From Desulfobacterales bacterium (GTDB lineage Bacteria > Desulfobacterota > Desulfobacteria > Desulfobacterales > UBA5852): DNA of 7,666 bases. Shown piece after piece: positions 1 through 6,433 of the stretch; positions within the stretch are counted from its first letter, which is position 1, and every line of letters starts with the position of its first letter. The position numbers and the translations under genes were made by a program. The stretch is taken from assembly GCA_016735415.1 (NCBI GenBank), contig JAERRP010000335.1:1-7666 (forward strand), read 5' to 3'. Below the pieces are notes generated by a model. The model did not search any database and was not told the DNA's origin. It saw only the letters and a list, made by a program, of their open reading frames with translations.

Positions 1-1
1 G

Positions 2-1165
2 CTGTATGCCGAAGCGGTCATGGACCTGCGGCCCTGGAATTACTGGACGCGGGATTTTAAGCCCTATCCGGAAACCGGGGAGGTCATGCGTGTGCTGGAA
101 GCGGTTCTGGAGCGCAATCCGAACCATCCCGGGGCCATTCACCTTTACATCCATACGGTCGAGCTGGCACGCCCCGAGAGCGCGGAAGCGGCGGCCGAAA
201 GGTTGTGGACGCTGGCCCCCGGGGCAGGGCATCTGGTGCATATGCCTTCCCCCATCTTCCGCCGCATCGGCCGTTACGCCGACGCCTCCAGGAGCAACCA
301 GGACGCCATTGCCGCGGACGAAGATTACATTACCCAGTGCCGCGCCCAGGGTGTTTATCCCCTGGCCTACTACCCGCACAATATCCATTTCCTGTGGGAT
401 TCAGCCACAATGGAAGGACGCCGCGAGGTGGCCATCACCGCCGCGCGCAAGACGTCCTCCCGCATCCCGGAGGGCGCCTGGCGCGAAGTGCCGCTGCTGC
501 ATCAGTTTGTCGTGGCCCCGCTTTTGGCCTACACACGCTTTGGCGAATGGGAGACGATTCTAAAAGAACCCCGACCGCCTGAAGACAGCTTGTTCTGGAC
601 CGGCATCTGGCATTATGCCCGCGGCTTGACCTATACGGCCGAAGGCCGGCTGGAGGCCGCCGACAAAGAGCGCGACCGCCTGCGTGCGATTGCCGCGCAG
701 GAGTCCCTGGAAGGTTACCGGGTGACGTTTTCCCGCAATGGGGCCAAAGCCATTCTGGAAATTGCCAGCGAAGTCCTGGCCGGTGAACTGGCGGCCAGGC
801 GGGGCGACTACGATGAGGCCGTCGCCCGGCTGCACCGCGGGGCGCTGCTGGAAGACAATCTGATCTACAACGAGCCGCCCGACTGGCACGTTCCGGTTCG
901 GCAGTCGCTGGGGGCCGTACTCCTGAACGCCGGCCGGCCGGCCGAAGCCGAATCCGTCTACTGGCTGGACTTAAGCCGCAACCGGGAAAACGGGTGGGCC
1001 CTGTTCGGTCTGATGCAGAGCCTTCGGGCGCAGGGCAAGACCGAGGCCGCAGACCGTGTCGAGAAGCGCTTCCGGAAAGCCTGGGCCCAGGCGGACATCA
1101 CCTTGACGGCCTCGCGTTTCATGGTCAAACGGGCGCCGGCCTTGGCGGCCGTGGTCGCCGACTGA
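2..1165 (+). CDS. TPR-repeat protein, C-terminal part (5' end outside window)
   Basis: The open frame runs from the first complete codon at position 2 to TGA at 1163-1165, so the N-terminus is missing. The ATG at 20 is unlikely to be the true start, because in-frame residues before it (LYAEAV) already fit the family. The segment NHPGAIHLYIHTVE, followed by PGAGHLVHMPS and then RRIGRYADA, is typical of a family of large bacterial tetratricopeptide-repeat proteins of unknown role. Helical repeat-like segments continue to the C-terminus (VRQSLGAVLLNAGRPAEAE, then LFGLMQSLRAQGKTEAADR). Where this family usually has MPSHIY, this copy reads MPSPIF, losing a histidine that is often conserved there. 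No enzymatic domain is visible in the part present. TPR arrays mediate protein contacts; the partner is unknown. The family assignment is firm and the function is open. Confidence 0.85.
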   Translation: MYAEAVMDLRPWNYWTRDFKPYPETGEVMRVLEAVLERNPNHPGAIHLYIHTVELARPESAEAAAERLWTLAPGAGHLVHMPSPIFRRIGRYADASRSNQDAIAADEDYITQCRAQGVYPLAYYPHNIHFLWDSATMEGRREVAITAARKTSSRIPEGAWREVPLLHQFVVAPLLAYTRFGEWETILKEPRPPEDSLFWTGIWHYARGLTYTAEGRLEAADKERDRLRAIAAQESLEGYRVTFSRNGAKAILEIASEVLAGELAARRGDYDEAVARLHRGALLEDNLIYNEPPDWHVPVRQSLGAVLLNAGRPAEAESVYWLDLSRNRENGWALFGLMQSLRAQGKTEAADRVEKRFRKAWAQADITLTASRFMVKRAPALAAVVAD

Positions 1166-1177
1166 CGACGGGCATAA

Positions 1178-1240
1178 GGCGGCATCATCCTGTCCGGCAG
1201 GCCTCCCGTCACGTTGGTCTACCGGACAGGACGGGCCGCC
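1178..1240 (+). terminator. Long hairpin after the TPR gene, probable terminator
   Basis: A perfect 10-bp inverted repeat, TCCTGTCCGG (1188-1197) with CCGGACAGGA (1222-1231), encloses a 24-nt loop. The stem extends outward through a small internal loop by GGCGGC (1178-1183) with GCCGCC (1235-1240). It starts 12 nt after the TPR stop codon and is followed by the pyrimidine-rich stretch ACTTCTTTCC. It lacks a clean U-run, so it may be a weak Rho-independent terminator or a 3'-end stabilising structure. Confidence 0.5.
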
Positions 1241-1374
1241 ACTTCTTTCCTGGAATCCCGCATCCCGTGACGTGTGTCATATCATTTGCTGATCCGGCCC
1301 TCTCCGATAATCGGCCCCGGTCATGGTGATGCCGTCCCGGATGCCCGCCCGGCATCTTGTATCCGACAGCCATT

Positions 1375-1416
1375 TCGATTAATGGTCAATGCTTGAATTC
1401 TGTATTCATCGATTAA
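1375..1416 (+). promoter_or_regulatory. Candidate operator/promoter elements upstream of the chrB-like gene
   Basis: The 264-nt gap 1166-1429 holds no gene. Close to the start there is a direct repeat TCGATTAA (1375-1382 and 1409-1416). Between its copies lies a dyad, TGAAT-TCTGT-ATTCA (1394-1408). The area is AT-rich compared with its surroundings, as expected for a promoter, but no convincing -35/-10 pair could be assigned. Farther upstream, an odd palindrome CCGATAATCGG (1304-1314) and a small hairpin GATGCC-CGCCC-GGCATC (1340-1356) are present. Role as operators is inference. Confidence 0.3.
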
Positions 1417-1429
1417 AAGGAGATATCCC

Positions 1430-1864
1430 ATGAAATGGATTACCCGTTCCCATGTACATGTGGACCGCGTGGCCTGCCCCTGGATGATCACCCGGTTCAT
1501 CGATTCAGATGCCGAGTTTCTTTTCGTCCCCAAACGCAAAGTCCTGGAAGTGGCCGAAAAAGAGGGTGCCATCGCCTTTGACACGCCCGGGGCCGAGTTC
1601 CATCACCGGGACGACCTGTGCACGTTCGACGTACTGATTCAGGAATACGGCCTGACCGACAAGGCCTTGCTGCGCATGGCCCGGATCGTCAACGCCGCGG
1701 ACACCGACCGCCTCGCCCAGGATCCCATCGCCGCCGGGTTCGAGGCCATTGCCGTGGGCTACAGCATCCGGTTCCCGGACGATCTTGAAAACCTGGAGTG
1801 CCAGTTTGAAGTCTACGACGCCATGTACGCCTGGTGCCGCCTGGACGTCGCCCGGAATCCCTAA
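1430..1864 (+). CDS. Chromate resistance protein, single ChrB C-terminal domain
   Basis: This 144-residue protein matches the ChrB C-terminal (Chrome_Resist) domain. Residues 8-22 (HVHVDRVACPWMITR) carry the family's opening motif, followed by FVPKRK, AIAFDTPGAEFHH (about 48-60), CTFD, and a closing YDAMYAWCR. Classical ChrB is about twice this length, with an extra N-terminal part and a regulatory role upstream of the ChrA chromate pump. Here only the C-terminal domain exists. The start is well supported: AAAAGGAG (1415-1422) lies 7 nt before the ATG. The stop lies 15 nt before the MFS start, so the two genes should be co-transcribed. The conserved His, Cys and acidic residues suggest a metal- or oxyanion-related role, but the exact activity of stand-alone domains is not known to me. 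Confidence 0.88.
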   Translation: MKWITRSHVHVDRVACPWMITRFIDSDAEFLFVPKRKVLEVAEKEGAIAFDTPGAEFHHRDDLCTFDVLIQEYGLTDKALLRMARIVNAADTDRLAQDPIAAGFEAIAVGYSIRFPDDLENLECQFEVYDAMYAWCRLDVARNP

Positions 1865-1879
1865 AGGCGGGTGGCTCCC

Positions 1880-3133
1880 ATGACGCCCAGAGAACTGAAA
1901 ACGCAAACCGCCCGGGTCTCCGGATTTCTGGGGCTGCAACGCAGCACGGTCGGGGTTCTGGCCATGGTGATCCTGGTGGGGATGGGCGAGCGCATGGCCG
2001 AACGCTTTCTGCCCATCTACATCATGGCATTGGGCGGCGGTGCGCTGGCCATCGGTCTGCTGCAGGCCATGGACAACCTGCTCTCCGCGCTTTACTCCTT
2101 TCCGGGCGGCTACCTGTCCGACCGGATGGGAACCAAGCGGGCGCTGGTGGTGTTCAACCTGGTGGCCATCGTCGGTTTCGGGGTGGTGATTCTGGTACCG
2201 GCCTGGCAGGCCGTGATAGCCGGAGCGGTCCTTTTTATTTCCTGGTCCGCCATTTCGCTGCCGGCCACCATGAGCCTGATCTACAAGGTGCTGCCCCGGC
2301 AAAAACGCACCATGGGCGTCAGCATGCACGCCCTCGTGCGCCGCATCCCGATGGCCCTGGGCCCGCTCATGGGGGGTCTTTTCATCACCATCTGGGGTGA
2401 ACAAAACGGCGTGCGCCTGGCCTTTCTGGCAGCCTTGATCATGGCGGCCGCGGCCCTGTTTCTGCAACAGAGCCTGCTTGAAGACGATACCCCATCACCG
2501 GTGGCGGATGGGAACACCTGCGCGCTGGTGCCGGAGAAAAACCCGGTCGCGCTCTGGCGGTTGATGAACCCGGCCATGAAAGGACTGCTGGCCAGCGACA
2601 TCCTGATCCGTTTCTGCGAGCAGATACCTTACGCCTTTGTCGTGGTCTGGTGCATGAAAACCATCGACCAGCCGGTCTCGGCCCTCCAATTCGGTGTGCT
2701 CACCACGATCGAGATGGCGACGGCGGTGCTGGTCTATATCCCGGTGGCCTATCTGGCGGACCGCACGACCAAGAAACCCTTTGTGACCATCACCTTTGTC
2801 TTCTTTACCCTGTTTCCGCTGGTGCTATGGTACAGTCGCTCCTTCGAATGGCTGGTGCTGGCGTTCTTCCTGAGGGGACTCAAAGAGTTCGGCGAGCCGA
2901 CGCGCAAGGCGCTCATCATGGACCTGGCACCGGACCAGTGCAAGGCCGGCATGTTCGGGCTCTATTATTTGATCCGGGATGTTTTCGTTTCCGTCGCGGC
3001 TTTCGGCGGGGCGTTCCTGTGGCAGGCCAGCCCGCAAACGAATTTTATGACGGCTTTTGTTTTCGGCATTATCGGCACCCTGGGGTTTGCCATTTTCGGC
3101 CGCGATATTCAGGTGCCGGCCCAAAATGCCTAA
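1880..3133 (+). CDS. MFS transporter, probable efflux partner of the ChrB-like protein
   Basis: A 417-residue, strongly hydrophobic protein of the usual length for 12-helix major facilitator superfamily carriers. The MFS loop 2-3 signature is clear (GGYLSDRMGTKRAL), and its weaker repeat in the second half reads AYLADRTTKKPF. A polar central loop of about 35 residues (QSLLEDDTPSPVADGNTC onward) separates the two six-helix bundles. A GTG at 1871 is in frame, but the ATG at 1880 is preferred because AAAGGCGG (1863-1870), which overlaps the upstream stop codon, then sits 9 nt before the start. The tight spacing suggests translational coupling with the ChrB-like gene. No ChrA is present, so this pump may export the oxyanion; the substrate is inferred from context only. 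Confidence 0.87.
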   Translation: MTPRELKTQTARVSGFLGLQRSTVGVLAMVILVGMGERMAERFLPIYIMALGGGALAIGLLQAMDNLLSALYSFPGGYLSDRMGTKRALVVFNLVAIVGFGVVILVPAWQAVIAGAVLFISWSAISLPATMSLIYKVLPRQKRTMGVSMHALVRRIPMALGPLMGGLFITIWGEQNGVRLAFLAALIMAAAALFLQQSLLEDDTPSPVADGNTCALVPEKNPVALWRLMNPAMKGLLASDILIRFCEQIPYAFVVVWCMKTIDQPVSALQFGVLTTIEMATAVLVYIPVAYLADRTTKKPFVTITFVFFTLFPLVLWYSRSFEWLVLAFFLRGLKEFGEPTRKALIMDLAPDQCKAGMFGLYYLIRDVFVSVAAFGGAFLWQASPQTNFMTAFVFGIIGTLGFAIFGRDIQVPAQNA

Positions 3134-3208
3134 GGGCTCGCGTAAAAATCCTCACGGTGGACCGGCAGCAAAGTCTCCATCAACGGTTTCCGAGCCCGTA
3201 CTTCGGGA

Positions 3209-4318
3209 TCACAGCCGGGCCATGACCAGGGTGATGTTGTCCTTCCCGCCGGTATCCAGGACCGCCTGTAAAAATGATTCGGCCTTGTCTTCGATGGATA
3301 TCGCGGGTGCGGCCAGCAGTTGCGTGAATTCCCATTCGGACAGGGTGTCGTGCAGACCGTCCGTGGTGTGCAGGAGCAGATCGCCGCTTTTTATCCGGAT
3401 CGATCCGGTTTCGGGTTCACACTGCGGGCAGCCCACACATTGATCCAGGAGATGGCCGTAAGGGTGCGTCCGGGCCTCGTTGCGAAAGATATCGATAAAG
3501 TCGAGGTTCATGGCCATGTCGTGGCGCAGCATCTTGATGGCCACGGGTGTTCCCCGACCGGTATGGACGCCCTTGTAGACGATGCTGAACCCTCCCCGGC
3601 CGATAATATCGGTGGCCGTGTAGTTGCCGATGGTGCGGTCGGCCACCGGACGGCGGGAATTGAAACGCTCCGCCACAAGTTCCGTGAGGAAATCCTGCAA
3701 ATCGGGATCCTGGCGGAATAATTTCTCAAGTTGCAAACGGGGCAGACACCACACTTCCATGTCGGTTTCGGCCTCGACGTGCGCGTTGCGGGGTTCTCCC
3801 GTCAGAACCGATGTCATCACCACAATATCGCCTTCGCTGCGGTGGTCCGTGGGGTGCAGCTCACCGTCCTTTTCAACGATCAGCAGACAGGTCCCCCGCT
3901 GGATGATGAAGGCTTCGTCCGCGGATTGGCCCTGGCTGAAAAGGCGCTCCCCGGCCGGAACTTGGCGGGTTGTCATCTCGCGAAACAAAGGTACCTCGCC
4001 GCTGCTGAAAGCCAGGCGTAAAAATTTGGTCCGAAGATTGGCCGTGCCTTCTTCCGCGCGCACGCGGTGGTAAAAACTGCATTTCAGGCATGCGCCGCGC
4101 TTTTGCGCAAAAGTGCCCTGGATCTCCCCGCCACAGAAGGTGCCCGCCACGGCCCAGCAGGAGCGTCCGCCACAGGTGCCGGAGTTGATGCCATCGAAGG
4201 TGGTGTCAGCGGCCGCCGGGCACACCCCGCGTTCCAGTTTTTTCTGGGCCCGATACAGGGATGCCAGAACGTTGAGGATCAGTTCGTGCTCAGCGGTCAG
4301 AATCTCCGTTGCATGCAT
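3209..4318 (-). CDS. Composite signalling ORF: hemerythrin helix / half two-CW / CNBD / kinase N-lobe / PP2C C-terminus
   Basis: The chosen start is ATG at 4318 with AGAGG just upstream, giving 369 residues; the frame stays open upstream to a TTG at 4393. In order: residues 1-30 resemble the first helix of a hemerythrin-like domain (ATEILTAEHELI). Residues 31-90 match the second half of a two-CW cysteine domain (VCPAA, GRSCWAVAGTFCGG, CLKCSFY). About 98-218 is a cyclic-nucleotide-binding domain (PAGERLFSQG, FIIQRG, EGD). Residues 233-283 are a Ser/Thr kinase N-lobe, with the glycine loop GRGGFSIVYKG and the VAIK lysine K262. From about 281 the sequence becomes the C-terminal part of a PP2C phosphatase (EARTHPYGHLL, GDLLLHTTDGLHD, and GGKDNITLVMA at the end). 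The kinase HRD and DFG motifs and the PP2C N-terminal metal-binding motifs are absent, so neither enzyme should be catalytically competent. The CNBD is the only apparently whole domain. This is probably the in-frame remnant of one or two larger genes. Domain calls are firm; whether it is expressed is unknown. Confidence 0.75.
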   Translation of the reverse strand: MHATEILTAEHELILNVLASLYRAQKKLERGVCPAAADTTFDGINSGTCGGRSCWAVAGTFCGGEIQGTFAQKRGACLKCSFYHRVRAEEGTANLRTKFLRLAFSSGEVPLFREMTTRQVPAGERLFSQGQSADEAFIIQRGTCLLIVEKDGELHPTDHRSEGDIVVMTSVLTGEPRNAHVEAETDMEVWCLPRLQLEKLFRQDPDLQDFLTELVAERFNSRRPVADRTIGNYTATDIIGRGGFSIVYKGVHTGRGTPVAIKMLRHDMAMNLDFIDIFRNEARTHPYGHLLDQCVGCPQCEPETGSIRIKSGDLLLHTTDGLHDTLSEWEFTQLLAAPAISIEDKAESFLQAVLDTGGKDNITLVMARL

Positions 4319-4460
4319 GCTTGCCTCTGAGGGGTGGTTGCTGATTAGATCCCGCGAACGATCCATCGCTGGTTGGTCGGGTCGAAGGTTCAACCCCCGT
4401 TTGCAAGGGGCCGGGAATGGTATGCCCCGGTTACGGGCAATGGAAAGGGGCCCTGCGGTT

Positions 4461-4613
4461 TCAGGTTGCTGTCACCCGCTTAGATTTCTTTTTCTTAACG
4501 GGAAGATCCTGCCGGCGGGAAATCTCGCTTGCCTGAACCGGATTCCGATCAGACTGACGGGCCCGTTCCAGGAGGATACGTGCGCCGTAACGACTTCGCG
4601 TGGATAGTTTCAT
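4461..4613 (-). pseudogene. Truncated Rrf2-family regulator (N-terminal fragment)
   Basis: A short ORF of 50 codons starts at ATG 4613 behind a strong ribosome site (GGAGG at 4622-4618, 4 nt spacing). It begins MKLSTRSRYGARILLE and continues to SEISRRQDLPVK, a textbook start of an Rrf2-family winged-helix DNA-binding protein. In intact members (about 130-160 residues) the text then continues with a segment like YLEQLI. Here it turns into the lysine-rich tail KKKSKRVTAT and a TGA. I found no continuation in the other two frames downstream. The rest of the wing, and the region that carries the Fe-S cysteines in NsrR/IscR-like members, is gone. It lies 61 nt after the cytochrome c gene and 142 nt before the composite ORF on the same strand. 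The intact regulator could have controlled this cluster. The fragment is likely non-functional. Confidence 0.75.
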
Positions 4614-4674
4614 GCGTCCTCCGGATAGAAACCATTCCATACCGACACGTCGCCGGAGAAGGTTCCGATACCGG

Positions 4675-5367
4675 TTAAAGTGTTTTAAGATATTCGATCA
4701 GAGCCTCAATCTCTTCTTGCGGCATGTCGGCAAAGGCAGGCATGCTGCCATAAGGGGTTTTGATCTGGGATTCGATGTTCCCGGCGGTCACCGGTTTGCT
4801 GCTGATCGGCAGTTGGCCCTTCTGGAACAAATCCTTCAGACCGGGACCGATCCGGGTTTCCGTGCGATCACTGTAATGGCACATGGCGCAGTTCCGGGCA
4901 AAGATAGCCGCCCCCTGTTCGATACGGGAATCTTCGTGTGCCTCTGCGGTGCTGCGCGTTCCGTACACCAGTTCTCCCCCGAAAAAGCCCATGCCGACAA
5001 CGATGAACAGGCAGAGGCCATAGAGAATCAGAGGTGTTTTTTCACGGGATGGGATCAGCGTGACAAGCAAAAGGGCAAGCAGAATCGTTGCCAGAACCAT
5101 TTTCATGATGATCGGCGTCAGCCAGGCACCGGCATAGAAATGCTGCCAGTCCATCAGGCCCAACAGGGCCGCCAGCGGCAGCGCCAGCAGCGCCAGCCAG
5201 AAACAGTGACGGGCGGATTTGGCCAGTGAAGGGCGTTTGAATACGGCGGCCGCCAGCGCGAAAAGAAATCCCCCGATGATTAAGCCCACCGGCACATGCG
5301 TTATGGCGGGGTGAAGCGGATGGGTGTAGCCGATGTTGGCCAGGGTCTGGTATATCGCGTTTATCAT
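4675..5367 (-). CDS. DUF2231 membrane protein fused to cytochrome c
   Basis: This 230-residue protein starts at ATG 5367, chosen because GAGG lies 6 nt upstream; in-frame ATGs at 5403 and 5385 lack an equally good site. Residues 11-130 form a DUF2231-like membrane domain with four hydrophobic segments (about 26-44, 55-72, 84-105, 112-130) and the early HPLHPAITHVP histidines typical of that family. After a short linker, residues 147-230 are a class I cytochrome c domain. It contains CAMCH (C160, C163, H164) for covalent heme, the GPGL motif, and SMP with M209 as the likely sixth heme ligand. The heme domain should face the periplasm, making this a membrane-anchored electron carrier. It lies 202 nt downstream of the P460 gene on the same strand, and is a plausible electron partner for it. 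The partner claim is inference. Confidence 0.87.
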   Translation of the reverse strand: MINAIYQTLANIGYTHPLHPAITHVPVGLIIGGFLFALAAAVFKRPSLAKSARHCFWLALLALPLAALLGLMDWQHFYAGAWLTPIIMKMVLATILLALLLVTLIPSREKTPLILYGLCLFIVVGMGFFGGELVYGTRSTAEAHEDSRIEQGAAIFARNCAMCHYSDRTETRIGPGLKDLFQKGQLPISSKPVTAGNIESQIKTPYGSMPAFADMPQEEIEALIEYLKTL

Positions 5368-5413
5368 ATCCAACCTCGCTCGCATCTGTGGGATCAGGGC
5401 CACCCTGGAATCA

Positions 5414-5440
5414 GGGGCGGGTACATAACGACCCCGCCCC
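5414..5440 (-). other. GC-rich hairpin in the leader of the DUF2231-cytochrome c gene
   Basis: A perfect 8-bp inverted repeat, GGGGCGGG (5414-5421) with CCCGCCCC (5433-5440), has an 11-nt loop. It lies 46 nt upstream of the cytochrome c start, between two co-directional genes. There is no T-run on either side, so it does not look like a Rho-independent terminator. It could be an mRNA processing or stabilising structure that separates expression of the two genes. Confidence 0.4.
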
Positions 5441-5460
5441 CGGCATTTCCTGATGGACGT

Positions 5461-5562
5461 TTAAGGGTTCGCTCAATTATTTGTGTCCATCCACGGATTT
5501 AAGGAAGTCACGATCGTGCCCGATTCAGAAATAATGTGAGGTTATTATTCGCGAGCCCTAAA
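5461..5562 (-). other. Imperfect long-range inverted repeat downstream of the P460 gene
   Basis: TTAAGGGTTCGC (5461-5472) and GCGAGCCCTAAA (5551-5562) pair at 10 of 12 positions and enclose 78 nt. One arm lies 7 nt after the P460 stop codon. The enclosed stretch also contains a weak AT dyad, AATAAT (5530-5535) with ATTATT (5544-5549). No T-run follows, so this is a possible 3' RNA structure and not a demonstrated terminator. A related AGGGCTCGCG string occurs at 3133-3142 after the MFS gene. Confidence 0.25.
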
Positions 5563-5569
5563 TCGCAGC

Positions 5570-6058
5570 CTACTTGGCCGGAGTGAAAATCCAGTCTTTG
5601 GTCTTCTGCACGCTATGACACTGGATGCAACCCTTCACTTTGCCGGCCTTCATTACAGCCCCGTCAGCACCGTATTTGGCCCAGTACCAGTCGCCGCCCT
5701 CAGGATTGTAACCCTTAAGGCGATACATCGGCGTGACGGCCATCAGGGTTTTCTGATCCTTGCCATAGTTTTCCTTGACGATAATCGCACCGTCCGGCAT
5801 GGGCTTTCCTTCGCGTGCCGCCTTGAGCGCCACTGTATTGGCGTAAACCTTCAAATAGGCGCCGTGGGGGCTTTTGCCGGGGTAAATACCCACGTGACCG
5901 GGCCAGAATCCCCATCCCGTATAGGGATCCGCGGTGGTGATGTGTGACCACAGCTTAGCGCCATCGGCCGGGGGCATATCGCTGACGGCACCGGAAATCG
6001 CCGTTACGCCAACGATAGCCAGCGCGACGGTTGTCAGAATCAATAGACCTTTTCGCAT
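5570..6058 (-). CDS. Cytochrome P460-family c-type heme protein, exported
   Basis: A 162-residue protein. ATG 6058 is preferred over the upstream in-frame start at 6208 because GGGAGGA lies 4 nt upstream, and because the protein then begins with a clear Sec signal peptide: MRKG, a hydrophobic core to about residue 23, and likely cleavage after AVS at 26. The mature part matches the cytochrome P460 family: WGFWPGH, SPHGAYLKVYAN (64-74), MPDGAIIVKENYG (87-99), GYNPEGGDWYW, and a C-terminal heme site CIQCH (C144, C147, H148). P460 proteins act in the periplasm on hydroxylamine or nitric oxide; related cytochrome c'-beta proteins bind NO. K70 lies in the region where a heme-crosslinking lysine could be expected, but I could not align it to verify this. 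It heads the minus-strand gene cluster. Confidence 0.87.
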   Translation of the reverse strand: MRKGLLILTTVALAIVGVTAISGAVSDMPPADGAKLWSHITTADPYTGWGFWPGHVGIYPGKSPHGAYLKVYANTVALKAAREGKPMPDGAIIVKENYGKDQKTLMAVTPMYRLKGYNPEGGDWYWAKYGADGAVMKAGKVKGCIQCHSVQKTKDWIFTPAK

Positions 6059-6412
6059 ACTATCCTCCCTGTTTATCACGGTTAACAATGCATACGCCGC
6101 CCAATGCGGCCTGTTTCCCAATCGAAAGCCTGTCGCCGGGCGATGCGGCCGTTGGTCGGCCACGTCATTGATATCGACATCAGCCCGAGTCCAGGCGGGA
6201 TTGCACAAATTTGGAGGCGAATCGCAAACAAGGTGTCTGGGAATAAAACCTAAGTGGCGCTACCTGGTTGTCAGTCGTGTATTGTTGCCGAACCTTACAG
6301 CGTGATAGGCAGGGTCGTAGTCGATTTACTAGTTTTTCCACATCCCTGCCGGGATCGTAATGAATCGGGTCAATCTGAGATTTGATATCCAGACATAATG
6401 TATTATAGGGCA
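6059..6412. other. Intergenic region between the P460 gene and the insertion sequence
   Basis: This 354-bp stretch should contain the P460 promoter, but I could not identify a convincing -35/-10 pair. No protein family was recognised in either strand. A short open frame on the minus strand (6180-6464) crosses the end of the insertion sequence and looks accidental. A 5-bp hairpin (ATCCC-tgcc-GGGAT, 6342-6355) is present without terminator features. TATAAT occurs at 6408-6403 (minus), just outside the element, but without a fitting -35. Confidence 0.4.
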
Positions 6413-6433
6413 ATGTCCCCATATCGTTGACAT
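6413..6433 (+). repeat. Left terminal inverted repeat (IRL) of the IS
   Basis: It starts ATGTCCCCATATC and ends GTTGACAT. It matches the reverse complement of 7585-7605 except at the 13th base (C here, A in the other copy). Its last base is also the first plus-strand base of the tnpB stop codon triplet (6433-6435). Confidence 0.88.

Noticed and set aside
1505..2467. Long open frame on the minus strand opposite the ChrB-like and MFS genes (320 codons)
   Set aside because: Its translation is rich in G, H, Q and P with no domain pattern, while the plus strand holds two convincing families with good ribosome sites. It is a GC-rich shadow frame.
3134..3208. Bidirectional terminator between the convergent MFS and composite ORFs
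   Set aside because: GGGCTCG (3135-3141) and CGAGCCC (3190-3196) can pair across 48 nt, but no compact stem with a T-run is present.
4600..5229. Plus-strand open frame of 209 codons over the cytochrome c gene
   Set aside because: Antisense to a clear DUF2231-cytochrome c protein; composition (many R, Q, H) fits a shadow.
6059..6110. Possible FNR/HcpR-type box (TTGTTAACCGTGATAA) upstream of the P460 gene
   Set aside because: The half-sites do not form a convincing dyad matching a known consensus.
5570..6208. Longer start (6208) for the P460 protein
   Set aside because: The additional 50 residues would precede a clear signal peptide, and the strong ribosome site GGGAGGA belongs to ATG 6058.
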